DNA of 49,100 nucleotides from Halanaerobium saccharolyticum (GTDB lineage: Bacteria; Bacillota; Halanaerobiia; Halanaerobiales; Halanaerobiaceae): NCBI RefSeq assembly GCF_004362045.1, contig NZ_SNWX01000023.1, forward strand, positions 1-49,100, given 5' to 3'. The notes under the pieces were generated by a model. It worked only from the letters and a program-made list of their open reading frames with translations, ran no database searches and was not told where the DNA came from. Shown here in pieces: positions 17,660 through 27,493 of the stretch (the stretch's first letter is position 1; every line of letters begins with the position of its first letter). The translations under genes and the position numbers were made by a program.

Positions 17660-19342
17660 ATGAGTAGACAAATAATTATTAATTCGGAATATAGAGAAAG
17701 ACGAGCAGCATTATTAAATAATAATTCGCTGGAAGACTTATTTTTTGAAAGAGATACCTATCATAAGATTGCAGGTAATGTTTATCGGGGAAGAGTGCAG
17801 GATGTACTGCCTGGAATGCAGGCAGCTTTTGTTGATATTGGAATTGCCCGCAATGCCTTTATTCACATAAATGATTTATATCCAATTTTAAGTAATGAGC
17901 AGAAAAAGAAGTTAAGCAAAAAAGAATTGAATGTTAAACATGTGTTACAGCCGGGACAGTGGTTGATGGTGCAGGTTGTCAAAGAGCCAATGGGAACTAA
18001 AGGGGCTAAAGTCACCTGTAAAATTTCGATTCCGGGTAGATTTTTTGTTTATATTCCTTCTGATAATAAAATTGGAATTTCACGCAGAATCAATGATGAT
18101 GGAGAGCGAGGACGCTTAAAATCAATCGCACAGGATTTAAAAGATGGTAAAGAAGGGCTGATAATTAGGACTAATGCCCGTGATGAAAGCTATACAAAGC
18201 TGCAAAATGATTATAATTTTTTATCTGGAACCTGGAAGAGAATTAGAAATGATTTCTTTCAGAAAAATGATATAGATATTTTATATCAGGAAGAAGATTT
18301 ACTCAAAAATTTAATTAGAGATTATTTAGATGAAAATATCGATCGAGTAGTAGTAGACGACAAAAAAGATTACCAGCGATTAATTGATCTAACCTCAGTT
18401 TTTGCACCGGATTTAAAAAATAGAATTGCACTTTATCAGCGCAATATTCCTATTCTGGCTGCATATAATATCGAAAAAGAAATAGAAAGTTTACTGCAGC
18501 GTAAAGTCTGGCTTAAATCGGGGGGATATCTGGTAATTGATCAGACAGAAGCTCTGGTATCTATTGATGTTAACACAGGTAAATTTACAGGTAAAAAGAA
18601 CCTGCAGGATACAATTGTTAAAACCAATAAAGAGGCTGTAGCTGAAATTGCCCGTCAGATTAAATTAAGAGATATTGGTGGTATAATTATAATTGACTTT
18701 ATAGATATGAACAATCACTCTGATCAGCAGTCAGTGACTGATCTGCTGGCAAATGAGCTGGATAAAGACAGAACTAAGACTTCTATTTTAGGTTTTACCC
18801 AGCTGGGACTGCTGGAGATGACCCGTAAAAAGGTAAGAGAAGGTTTTGGATCTTTAATGCAGAAGGATTGTCCAGTTTGTGGTGGAACCGGAAAGGTTTT
18901 ATCAGAGTCTACAGTAGCCATGAAGGTGATTCGTAAAATTGATGAGATTACCAGCAGAAAGAAATATCCTGCTGTTTCTTTAGAGCTGCATCCAGAAGTG
19001 GCAGCGGTTTTAATTGGAGCAGGTGGTGAAAAACTGCAGGAACTGGAAGATAAATTTGGGATTGATATTTTTATCAGCGGTAATGCAGAACTGAAATATG
19101 AGGATATGATTATTGAAAAAGGTAGTAAAGAGGATCTGCAGCCTGAAGTTTTAGATTTAGATGCAGGTGATCGAATCACAGTTAAAATTGAGGATCAGCA
19201 TGCCAGCAATCAAAATGCAGGTATTGCCCGCATAGATGGATATATTATTATAGTTAATGGTGCCGGGAATATGGTTGATAATGAAGTCGAGATTATAATT
19301 GATGATATGCACCGAACTTACGCCAGAGCACATCTGGCATAA
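17660..19342 (+). CDS. rng: RNase E/G family ribonuclease with KH-like and TRAM extension
   Basis: This endoribonuclease acts in rRNA maturation and mRNA decay. The 560-aa protein has an S1 domain inserted near the N-terminus (YRGRVQDVLPGMQAAFVDIG), the 5' sensor and RNase H-like region, catalytic Asp-containing segments SIDVNTGKF and IIIIDFIDM, and the zinc-link motif CPVCGGTGK (C404, C407). After that comes a KH-like segment (IGAGGEKLQELEDKFGIDI, about 452-470) and a C-terminal region (about 498-558) resembling a TRAM RNA-binding domain (AGIARIDGYIIIVNGAG). The TRAM assignment is by eye. Start ATG 17660 has GGGAGTTGAGA upstream. It belongs to the RNase G class rather than full RNase E, since there is no long disordered scaffold. 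Confidence 0.92.
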   Translation: MSRQIIINSEYRERRAALLNNNSLEDLFFERDTYHKIAGNVYRGRVQDVLPGMQAAFVDIGIARNAFIHINDLYPILSNEQKKKLSKKELNVKHVLQPGQWLMVQVVKEPMGTKGAKVTCKISIPGRFFVYIPSDNKIGISRRINDDGERGRLKSIAQDLKDGKEGLIIRTNARDESYTKLQNDYNFLSGTWKRIRNDFFQKNDIDILYQEEDLLKNLIRDYLDENIDRVVVDDKKDYQRLIDLTSVFAPDLKNRIALYQRNIPILAAYNIEKEIESLLQRKVWLKSGGYLVIDQTEALVSIDVNTGKFTGKKNLQDTIVKTNKEAVAEIARQIKLRDIGGIIIIDFIDMNNHSDQQSVTDLLANELDKDRTKTSILGFTQLGLLEMTRKKVREGFGSLMQKDCPVCGGTGKVLSESTVAMKVIRKIDEITSRKKYPAVSLELHPEVAAVLIGAGGEKLQELEDKFGIDIFISGNAELKYEDMIIEKGSKEDLQPEVLDLDAGDRITVKIEDQHASNQNAGIARIDGYIIIVNGAGNMVDNEVEIIIDDMHRTYARAHLA

Positions 19343-19438
19343 TCAGCATAAAAATTTAAATTATTTTTATAAATCATTAAAAATATAATTTTAAGGATAA
19401 GTGCCTTGATAATTTGCTAACTCATTTTGTTCATTCCC

Positions 19439-19467
19439 TTGACTAAAGGGCTCATTTATGCTAGAAT
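19439..19467 (+). promoter_or_regulatory. Predicted sigma-A promoter of rplU
   Basis: TTGACT (19439-19444) and TAGAAT (19462-19467) have a 17-base spacer. Transcription would begin near 19474, just before the structured L21 leader. Confidence 0.65.
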
Positions 19468-19479
19468 TTATATCTGGAG

Positions 19480-19577
19480 TTATTTATCCAGCCTTCATTT
19501 TGAAGGTGCCAAAACCGCACGGTACAGGCTGACAAATCTCTTGCAATAAAGGGTGCCTCATCCGGCGAGTCTGAGGT
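19480..19577 (+). ncRNA. Probable ribosomal protein L21 leader
   Basis: The stretch between the promoter and rplU is more GC-rich than its surroundings and folds: CCTTCattttGAAGG near 19493-19507, GTGCC pairing with GGTAC around ACCGCAC, and CCTCA (19556-19560) with TGAGG (19572-19576). Position and structure agree with the L21 leader known from Firmicutes, thought to allow autoregulation by L21. I assign it by location and structure, not by a covariance model. Confidence 0.65.
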
Positions 19578-19596
19578 AAGGGGGGTGTAACATATA

Positions 19597-19908
19597 ATGT
19601 ACGCTATTATTAAAACTGGCGGTAAACAATACCGCGTTGAAGAAGGTCAAATAATTAAAATTGAAAAGCTTTCTGCTGAGGAAGGCGAAAATGTAGAATT
19701 TGATCAGGTTTTAGCTTTTGCTGATGATAATGGTCTTAAAGCAGGTTCTCCAATGCTTGATGGAGCTTCTGTTAAGGGAAAGGTAATCGAACAGGGTAAG
19801 AATAAAAAGATTGTCGTTTTCAAATATAAGCCAAAGATCAGATATCGCAAGAAAACCGGTCACAGACAGCCTTACACTAGAGTTTTAATCGAAGACATTA
19901 ATGCTTAA
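19597..19908 (+). CDS. rplU: 50S ribosomal protein L21
   Basis: L21 (103 aa, normal length) binds 23S rRNA in the large subunit. The protein has [18 protein letters not shown] at the start and [19 protein letters not shown] at the end, both diagnostic. AAGGGGGGTG lies upstream of the ATG. It is first of rplU-rpmA. The gene for the cysteine protease Prp, usual between them in Firmicutes, is absent from the 99-base gap. Confidence 0.98.
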   Translation: MYAIIKTGGKQYRVEEGQIIKIEKLSAEEGENVEFDQVLAFADDNGLKAGSPMLDGASVKGKVIEQGKNKKIVVFKYKPKIRYRKKTGHRQPYTRVLIEDINA

Positions 19909-20007
19909 TTTTATAGATTAAAAAAATTAGCAGAGATATTAGCTCATTGAGGCTAATATTTAACTTATAGATATTTAAAAATTTATTTTCTAAGGGGGTG
20001 GAGTTAA

Positions 20008-20286
20008 ATGTCCCAGAAGAAGGGTGTTGGTAGTTCCCGGAATGGTCGTGATAGTGAATCGAAACGACTTGGTGTTAAGGAATTTGACGGCGAATTTGTA
20101 TCAGCTGGTAGTATTTTAGTGCGTCAGAGAGGTACTAAATTTAAGCCAGGTTTAAATGTTGGCCGTGGTAGTGATGATACTTTATTCTCCAAGGTTGACG
20201 GTTTTGTTAAATTTGAAAGAAAAGGTAAAAAGAATCGTCAAATCAGTGTGTATACAGAAGATCAGGTAGCAGCTATTGCTAACTAA
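20008..20286 (+). CDS. rpmA: 50S ribosomal protein L27
   Basis: L27 (92 aa) reaches the peptidyl transferase centre through its N-terminus. The sequence shows [19 protein letters not shown] and [23 protein letters not shown] features. The N-terminus is MSQKKGVGS, so it lacks the roughly nine-residue extension with LQFFA that Prp removes in most Firmicutes. TAAGGGGGTGG precedes the ATG. A terminator follows. Confidence 0.98.
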   Translation: MSQKKGVGSSRNGRDSESKRLGVKEFDGEFVSAGSILVRQRGTKFKPGLNVGRGSDDTLFSKVDGFVKFERKGKKNRQISVYTEDQVAAIAN

Positions 20287-20302
20287 TATTATTGTATAAT
20301 GT

Positions 20303-20334
20303 CCCTCAGTGCTTTAGGTGCTGAGGGTTTTTTA
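20303..20334 (+). terminator. Rho-independent terminator after rpmA
   Basis: CCCTCAG (20303-20309) pairs with CTGAGGG (20321-20327), followed by seven Ts. It ends the rplU-rpmA transcript 16 bases after the rpmA stop. Confidence 0.88.
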
Positions 20335-20403
20335 ATATTAGAAATCATTTCAAATGTTTTCCTGTAAATATATATAATTGTTTAAATTTAATTTTTGTGA
20401 TGA

Positions 20404-21702
<1,299 letters not shown>

Positions 21703-21776
21703 ATTTTAATTTAAATCTGATAGTTAATTGATATTTATTATCTTAATTAATTATTAATCGGAAAGAAGGTGATATA

Positions 21777-22064
21777 ATGTTAACAGGAAAAAACAGAAGC
21801 TATCTCCGAGGAGAAGCAAATTCTTTGAATCCAGTTGTTCATGTTGGAAAAGATGGAATCACTGATTCTGTGATTGAGCAGTTAGATGCAGCTCTGGAAG
21901 ATCATGAGCTTTTAAAAGTGAGAATTTTAGAAAGCACAGGCAGAGAAACTCGTTCGGCAGCTGAGGAACTGGCAACAGCAACTGGTGCAGATGTAGTCCA
22001 GGTTATTGGTGGTATTGCAGTATTATTTCGACAGCGAGAGGAGGATTCGAACTTTAAACTTTAA
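21777..22064 (+). CDS. yhbY: CRM-domain RNA-binding protein YhbY
   Basis: A 95-aa single CRM-domain protein that binds pre-50S particles. It has LRGEANSLNPVVHVGKDGIT, with the GxxG-like loop, and VVQVIGGIAVLFRQ at the end. GAAGGTG precedes the ATG. It follows obg by 74 bases, a common neighbour in ribosome assembly clusters; nadD and rsfS, which often come next, are not here. Confidence 0.94.
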   Translation: MLTGKNRSYLRGEANSLNPVVHVGKDGITDSVIEQLDAALEDHELLKVRILESTGRETRSAAEELATATGADVVQVIGGIAVLFRQREEDSNFKL

Positions 22065-22108
22065 GTAAAGATTAAACCCGGGGGAGAGTTTCACAGGGAG
22101 GTATTTTT

Positions 22109-22981
22109 ATGTCAAAAGTTAAAATAATAACAGATAGCTGTTCTGATTTACCAGCAGATATTGTGGACAGCTATGATATTGAATTTTTAAATATAGAAGT
22201 AAATATCAATAATCAAAAGTATTATGATCGGGCTGATCTGCAGCCGGCAGAGTTTTATCATTTAATTAGTCAGCAGCAGGATGTTCCCAAAACCTCACGG
22301 ATTACTCCGGTAAAATTTAAAGAAGTATATCAAAAAGCTCTGAGAGAATATGATCAGGTACTGGTTATTGCTTTTTCTTCAAAATTGAGTGGGATATTAG
22401 AGTCCGCTGTAATTGCAAAAAGGGAATTGGGCAGTGATCGGATTAAAATAATTGATTCTAAAGCTGCCTCAGTTGGTCAGGGACTTTTAGTGTATCAGGC
22501 GGCAAAAATGCTGCAGGTTGGAAACTCGATTGAAGATGTTGTGGCAAAAGTGATGGATGATGCTTCCAGACTGGAACATATTTTTGCTGTTGGTGATCTT
22601 GAGATGCTCAAACGTGGAGGTCGTATTTCTAAAACTAAAGCGGTGATGGCTAATGTCTTAAATATCAAGCCCATTCTTCATATTCAGGATGGAGAAATTT
22701 TGCACCATGATAAAGTAAGAGGAAAAAAAAGAATGATTTCTTATCTCTTAAATGAGATAGAAAAAAAGGCAGATCAGCCAGAAAAACAGATAATAGCTCT
22801 GACTTATTCCCAGAATGAAGAATTTGCACTGAAATTAAAGGCTAAAATTGAATCAAGGTTTAAGCCGCAGGAAGTTTTTATCAGTGAAATTGGAGCTGCA
22901 GTTGGTTCTCACGCCGGTCCAGGAACACTGGCGGTAGTTTTTAAGAATAGCAAAAAAATTGCTAAACCGGAATTATATTAA
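22109..22981 (+). CDS. DegV family fatty acid-binding protein
   Basis: A 290-aa DegV (FakB-like) protein. In the family, it binds a fatty acid and presents it to the kinase FakA. The signatures are KIITDSCSDLP at the N-terminus, PKTSRITPVKF, IAFSSKLSGI, IIDSKAASVGQGLLVYQA and SHAGPGTLAVVF at the C-terminus. No fakA gene is visible in this window. CAGGGAGG precedes the ATG. Confidence 0.93.
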   Translation: MSKVKIITDSCSDLPADIVDSYDIEFLNIEVNINNQKYYDRADLQPAEFYHLISQQQDVPKTSRITPVKFKEVYQKALREYDQVLVIAFSSKLSGILESAVIAKRELGSDRIKIIDSKAASVGQGLLVYQAAKMLQVGNSIEDVVAKVMDDASRLEHIFAVGDLEMLKRGGRISKTKAVMANVLNIKPILHIQDGEILHHDKVRGKKRMISYLLNEIEKKADQPEKQIIALTYSQNEEFALKLKAKIESRFKPQEVFISEIGAAVGSHAGPGTLAVVFKNSKKIAKPELY

Positions 22982-23047
22982 TCTATTTTTATATTCAGAT
23001 TAGTTTATATTATAAATTATAAAGATAAAAGAAATGTGTGATTTAAA

Positions 23048-24985
23048 ATGGCTATTTTAAATATTAATAATCTCAAAAAAGAATATGGAATAGAGACTGT
23101 ACTTAAAGATTTTTCCTTAAATGTAAATCAGGGAGAAGCTGTTGCCTTAATTGGACCCAATGGGTCCGGTAAAACAACAATTTTCAGGATTATCACCGGT
23201 CAGGAGCACTACTCTGAAGGTACAGTTTCAGTTAGAAATGATATTGAGGTCGGATATTTAGATCAGTTACCCGATTTTAAATCTGAACTAACAATCTATC
23301 AGGAATTAGAAAAAGTATTTGAAAATGTTAAAAAGCAGATAAAAGAGATGCAGCGTCTGGAGCAAAAAATTGCTCATCATGGTGAACGAGCTGAAGACTC
23401 TCAAGCTCATTCTGACGATCTACAAAAAACTATGCGGGTCTATAGTGCTCTACAGCAAAAATTTGAAAAAGGGTTAGGTTATGAATATCAGAGTAAGATT
23501 CGACAGGTAGCTGCCGGTATGGGTTTTGATGAAACAGAAATAAACGAAAAAACTCTAGACCAGTTAAGTGGTGGAGAAAAAACAAGAGTTGGACTTTCTA
23601 AACTGCTTTTAATGGAGCCGGATTTACTTCTGTTAGATGAACCCACAAATCATCTTGATTTAAAATCAGTAGAATGGCTGGAAAACTATCTTAATTCTTA
23701 TCAGGGCAGTCTTTTAATTATCTCTCATGATAGGTATTTTCTGGATAATACAATCGAAAGAATTGTAGAAATTAAAAATGGAAAAAATGAAGATTACAGC
23801 GGTAATTACAGTTATTATCAGCAGGAACGGAAGAGGCGCTATCAGCAGCGTCTGCGTGAATATAAAAATCAGCAGAAAAAAATTAAGGAACTGGAAGATG
23901 CGATAGAACAGCTGTATATCTGGGGACGTTCCCGGGATAGCGAAAAAATGTTTAAAAGAGCAAAAGCGATGGAAAAAAGATTAGAAAGAATTGACCGTCT
24001 TGAAAAACCTCAACTTAAAGGCAAAAAGATGAATTTGGAGCTTGATGCTGAGATCCGGGGTGGAGATGATGTTCTATTTGTAGACAACTTAAGTAAAAGT
24101 TTTGAAGACTTAACACTTTTTCAAGATGTCAATTTTGAACTGCATCGGAGTGATAAAGCTGCCATTATTGGTGATAATGGGACCGGTAAATCTACAATTT
24201 TGAGAATTATAATGGGGGAAATAAGTTCGGATCAGGGTAGAGTTAAAATTGGTACTAACATTTATCCTGCTTATTATCGCCAGGAATTTGAGGGGTTTAA
24301 CCCCGAAGATGATCTTATAACTGCTCTCCAGCGGGAAACAGCTGTTACAAATTCGGAGGCAAGGGATATGCTGGCTTCCTTTTTATTTACCGGAGAAGAT
24401 GTATTTAAAAAGGTAAGGCAGTTAAGTGGCGGAGAAAAAAGTAGATTAAGACTGCTGCAGTTGATGAGTGGGAATTATAATTTTCTGATTCTTGATGAGC
24501 CCACAAATCATCTGGATCTACCGTCACGTGAAGTGCTGGAGGAAGCACTGCAGGAATATCAGGGTACAGTCTTAATCGTATCCCATGACCGTTATTTTCT
24601 GGATAAAGTTGTGGACTTTATTTATGAATTAGAAAATCAAAAACTGCAGAAATATTATGGGGATTACAGTTATTATAAAGAAAAAAAGAAAAAAGAACTC
24701 TCTGCTCAGTTAGAAAAAGAGCAAGAGGAAGAAAAAAGTGAAGGCAAACTTGATTATGAGGCTCAAAAAGAGGCCCGCAGCCGGGAAATGAGAAGACAGA
24801 AAAGGCTGAAAGAAATTGAGGCTGAAATAGAAAAACTGGAGAATAAATTATCAGAGTTAGAGGCAGAGATGACTGCCGAAAAAAATATAGATAAGTTTGA
24901 ACTTCTACAGGAATTAAAGGCTGAATATGAATCTAAAAATGAGAGGTTAGAAGATTTGTATCAGGAATGGGAAAAAATAGTTTAA
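23048..24985 (+). CDS. ABC-F family ATP-binding protein
   Basis: A 645-aa protein with two ATPase domains and no membrane segment, so it is an ABC-F translation factor type rather than a transporter. NBD1 has GPNGSGKTT, LSGGEKTRVG and LLLLDEPTNHLDL; NBD2 has GDNGTGKST, LSGGEKSRLR and LDEPTNHLDL. The interdomain linker is long, helical and charged (GRSRDSEKMFKRAKAMEKR region) and the last 90 residues form a Lys/Glu-rich coiled coil as in YdiF/Uup. A specific antibiotic resistance role cannot be read from the sequence; a housekeeping ribosome or rescue role is more likely. Confidence 0.93.
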   Translation: MAILNINNLKKEYGIETVLKDFSLNVNQGEAVALIGPNGSGKTTIFRIITGQEHYSEGTVSVRNDIEVGYLDQLPDFKSELTIYQELEKVFENVKKQIKEMQRLEQKIAHHGERAEDSQAHSDDLQKTMRVYSALQQKFEKGLGYEYQSKIRQVAAGMGFDETEINEKTLDQLSGGEKTRVGLSKLLLMEPDLLLLDEPTNHLDLKSVEWLENYLNSYQGSLLIISHDRYFLDNTIERIVEIKNGKNEDYSGNYSYYQQERKRRYQQRLREYKNQQKKIKELEDAIEQLYIWGRSRDSEKMFKRAKAMEKRLERIDRLEKPQLKGKKMNLELDAEIRGGDDVLFVDNLSKSFEDLTLFQDVNFELHRSDKAAIIGDNGTGKSTILRIIMGEISSDQGRVKIGTNIYPAYYRQEFEGFNPEDDLITALQRETAVTNSEARDMLASFLFTGEDVFKKVRQLSGGEKSRLRLLQLMSGNYNFLILDEPTNHLDLPSREVLEEALQEYQGTVLIVSHDRYFLDKVVDFIYELENQKLQKYYGDYSYYKEKKKKELSAQLEKEQEEEKSEGKLDYEAQKEARSREMRRQKRLKEIEAEIEKLENKLSELEAEMTAEKNIDKFELLQELKAEYESKNERLEDLYQEWEKIV

Positions 24986-25035
24986 GAGTATTGTGTAGTA
25001 ATTGACCCGGACTTTAAATATGTGAGGTAAAAACC

Positions 25036-26934
25036 ATGGATGATATTATGGAAAGATTAGAAATGAAGTCAAAAAAGATTGAAATTCCTGAAAAAACAAA
25101 GGAACAATGGCAGAAACTGCTGGAACTGCTGGTAGAGAAAGCGGTGGTTAAAGATGCCCTGCTGACTGAATATAATCAGCCTTTTTTAAGAATAATTAAA
25201 GTTAGTGAGCAGGGGGGAAATATTTTTTCGGAGGGTGATGAATTAAAACTATCCGGTCACTACTGTCAAACTGTTGTGGAGAGCCAGAAAAAACTAGAAA
25301 TAAATACTGCTGCTGAAAATCAGGTCTGGAGTAAGGCTCCAGATTTTAAACTGGGACTCAAGTCATATTTAGGATTTCCGGTTTTCTGGCCTACTGGCGA
25401 AATTTTCGGGACAATCTGTATTCATGACACTCAGGAGCGAGAATTTGATCCAGCAGTAAAAAAACAGCTGCAGTTTACTAAAGACATAATAGAAGATAAT
25501 CTTGAAATTTTTTATCAAAATCATTTAAATAACAATATAAAACAGTATTATTCTAAATTAATTGATATTTTACCTGTAGGAGTAATGATAGAAGATAAAC
25601 AGGGGAAGATTTTAAAAGTTAATAAAGCTATGGAAGAAATCACCGGCTATTCCAGAGAAAAGCTATTAAATAATACAGTTTTTGAGACAGTTGTCCCGGA
25701 AGATTATCAGGAAACTGCAAGTGAGAATATTCGAAGAATCTTGAACGGTGAAGTGATGGTCCATGAGCTGCCCTCTGCTAACAAAAGTGGTGAGGAGAGA
25801 TTTATCCGGCTTCAGGAAAGAAAAATAATTCTTCCCAATAATGAAGAGGGAATTGTTTCAATTCAGAGTGATATAACTGATAAAATTAAAAGTGAAGAGA
25901 AAATTAAGTATGCCAGTTATCATGATAGCTTAACTGATCTTTATAATCGCTCTTATTTGGAAAAGAAAATTCAAAACCTAAATCAGGAAATCAAACTTCC
26001 AACTGCACTGATCATGGCAGATTTAAATGGTCTTAAACTGGTAAATGACACCTACGGCCATAATGAAGGGGATAAGCTTTTACAAAAAATGGCCGGGATT
26101 TTAAAAGAAAGCTGTCGGGATAATGATCTGATTGCACGCTGGGGTGGGGATGAATTTGTTATTTTACTGCCGGAAACTGGTGCTGAAGCAGTTAAAAAGG
26201 TAGTTAAAAGAATTAATCAAAAGATTTCCAATACATTTTTGGAATTTGATGATGGAGGGAAATTACCGCTTTCCGCAGCTCTGGGATATGGGGTCAAAAA
26301 ACACTATTTTGAAGATTTTTTTGATATATTAGATGAGGCAGAATCTCAGATGTATAAAAATAAACTGACTGAAAGCAGGAGTATCAAAAGTAATATTTTA
26401 AATACACTTTTAAAAACTCTCAGTGAAAAAAGTCAGGAAACCTCAAGTCATTCAAACCGAATGGCAGATCTGGCCGTAAAACTGGCAGAAGAGATTGACT
26501 TAAGTCAGAATGAAATCAATAAATTAACACTGATTGCCAAGCTGCATGATATAGGCAAAACTGTAATTTCCGAAAAGATTTTAAATAAAAAAGGAAGCTT
26601 AACAGAAGCTGAATGGAAAGAAATTAAGTCTCATCCAGCAGTTGGTCACAGGATTTTAAATGCAACAGAGGAGTTTTCTCATATTTCTGAAGATGTTTTA
26701 TCACATCACGAAAGATGGGATGGTAGTGGTTATCCCCGGGGTTTAAAAGAAAAGGAGATACCTCTGCTCTCAAGAATAATTGCGATAGTTGATGCCTATG
26801 ATGTAATGACAACAGACCAAATTTACAAAGCTTCAGTATCTAAAAGAGAAGCCTTAGAAGAAATTAAGAAAAATGCGGGGAGTCAGTTTGACCCGGAGCT
26901 GGTCCATCTATTTGTAAATTTAATGTCAGATTAA
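25036..26934 (+). CDS. GAF-PAS-GGDEF-HD-GYP cyclic di-GMP signalling protein
   Basis: A cytosolic 632-aa protein combining synthesis and breakdown domains for c-di-GMP. A GAF domain (about 30-150, with GHYCQTVVES and LGFPVFWPTGEIFGTICIHD) is followed by a PAS domain (about 178-290, DILPVGVMIED to QSDITDK), an intact GGDEF domain (RWGGDEF with an upstream RDND inhibitory I-site) and an HD-GYP domain (HDIGK; HHERWDGSGYP; DAYDVM). Both catalytic motifs look complete, so it may be bifunctional and switched by ligands of GAF/PAS. Start ATG 25036; TGAGG lies upstream. No membrane segment. Confidence 0.92.
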   Translation: MDDIMERLEMKSKKIEIPEKTKEQWQKLLELLVEKAVVKDALLTEYNQPFLRIIKVSEQGGNIFSEGDELKLSGHYCQTVVESQKKLEINTAAENQVWSKAPDFKLGLKSYLGFPVFWPTGEIFGTICIHDTQEREFDPAVKKQLQFTKDIIEDNLEIFYQNHLNNNIKQYYSKLIDILPVGVMIEDKQGKILKVNKAMEEITGYSREKLLNNTVFETVVPEDYQETASENIRRILNGEVMVHELPSANKSGEERFIRLQERKIILPNNEEGIVSIQSDITDKIKSEEKIKYASYHDSLTDLYNRSYLEKKIQNLNQEIKLPTALIMADLNGLKLVNDTYGHNEGDKLLQKMAGILKESCRDNDLIARWGGDEFVILLPETGAEAVKKVVKRINQKISNTFLEFDDGGKLPLSAALGYGVKKHYFEDFFDILDEAESQMYKNKLTESRSIKSNILNTLLKTLSEKSQETSSHSNRMADLAVKLAEEIDLSQNEINKLTLIAKLHDIGKTVISEKILNKKGSLTEAEWKEIKSHPAVGHRILNATEEFSHISEDVLSHHERWDGSGYPRGLKEKEIPLLSRIIAIVDAYDVMTTDQIYKASVSKREALEEIKKNAGSQFDPELVHLFVNLMSD

Positions 26935-27046
26935 TTATCTTTGCTGAATATTTAGCATCCAATTTATTTAAAAATATTTTCAACTTAATTCTATATAGCA
27001 GATATAAATTAACCAGATACAATAAGTGAAGAAAAAGTGTAAAAAG

Positions 27047-27084
27047 AAAAACCCTGCCGAGAGAAGGAAAATCAATCGGGCAGG
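27047..27084. terminator. Bidirectional terminator between the HD-GYP gene and glnB
   Basis: AAAACCCTGCC-GA and TCGGGCAGGGTTTT form a stem with A tracts upstream and T tracts downstream. It can serve both convergent transcripts. The rest of 26935-27140 holds nothing else I can identify. Confidence 0.85.
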
Positions 27085-27140
27085 GTTTTCTTATTATATA
27101 ATATTATTATGTGATAGTTTAATAATATTATCAAATTTAG

Positions 27141-27479
27141 TTAAAGAGCTGCAGTTCCTTCTTCCCCAGTTCTAATTCTGATTGCATTTTCTACATCAGA
27201 GACAAATATTTTTCCATCTCCAACCTCACCGGTCCGAACTGCCTCTTTAATTGCTGCAACAATCTGATCAACCTCGGTATATTCGACAATTATTTCAACC
27301 TTTATTTTTTTGCGCAGTCTAATTCTATAGGTTACACCTCTATAGGTTTCTGAATGACCTTTTTGAGATCCATAGCCTTTAATTTCTGTAATATTTAACC
27401 CACTAATCCCAATTGCTTCGAGTTTATCAATTAAATTATCAGTTTTATTTGGCCTGATAATGGCTTCAATTCTTTTCAT
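27141..27479 (-). CDS. glnB: PII nitrogen regulatory protein
   Basis: PII proteins bind ATP/ADP and 2-oxoglutarate and control ammonium transporters and nitrogen enzymes. The 112-aa protein begins MKRIEAIIRPNKTDNLI and has the T-loop YGSQKGHSETYRGVTY, with a Tyr at the uridylylation position of enteric PII, and GDGKIFVSDVENAIRIRTGE at the C-terminus. The amt-PII linkage, 14 bases apart, fits a GlnK-type protein that gates Amt. GAGGAGG precedes the ATG. Confidence 0.96.
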   Translation of the reverse strand: MKRIEAIIRPNKTDNLIDKLEAIGISGLNITEIKGYGSQKGHSETYRGVTYRIRLRKKIKVEIIVEYTEVDQIVAAIKEAVRTGEVGDGKIFVSDVENAIRIRTGEEGTAAL

Positions 27480-27493
27480 TTAAAATTCCTCCT

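Noticed and set aside
23048-24985. ABC-F protein as an antibiotic resistance determinant
   Set aside because: The architecture is common to housekeeping ABC-F proteins and nothing in the surroundings suggests resistance or transfer.
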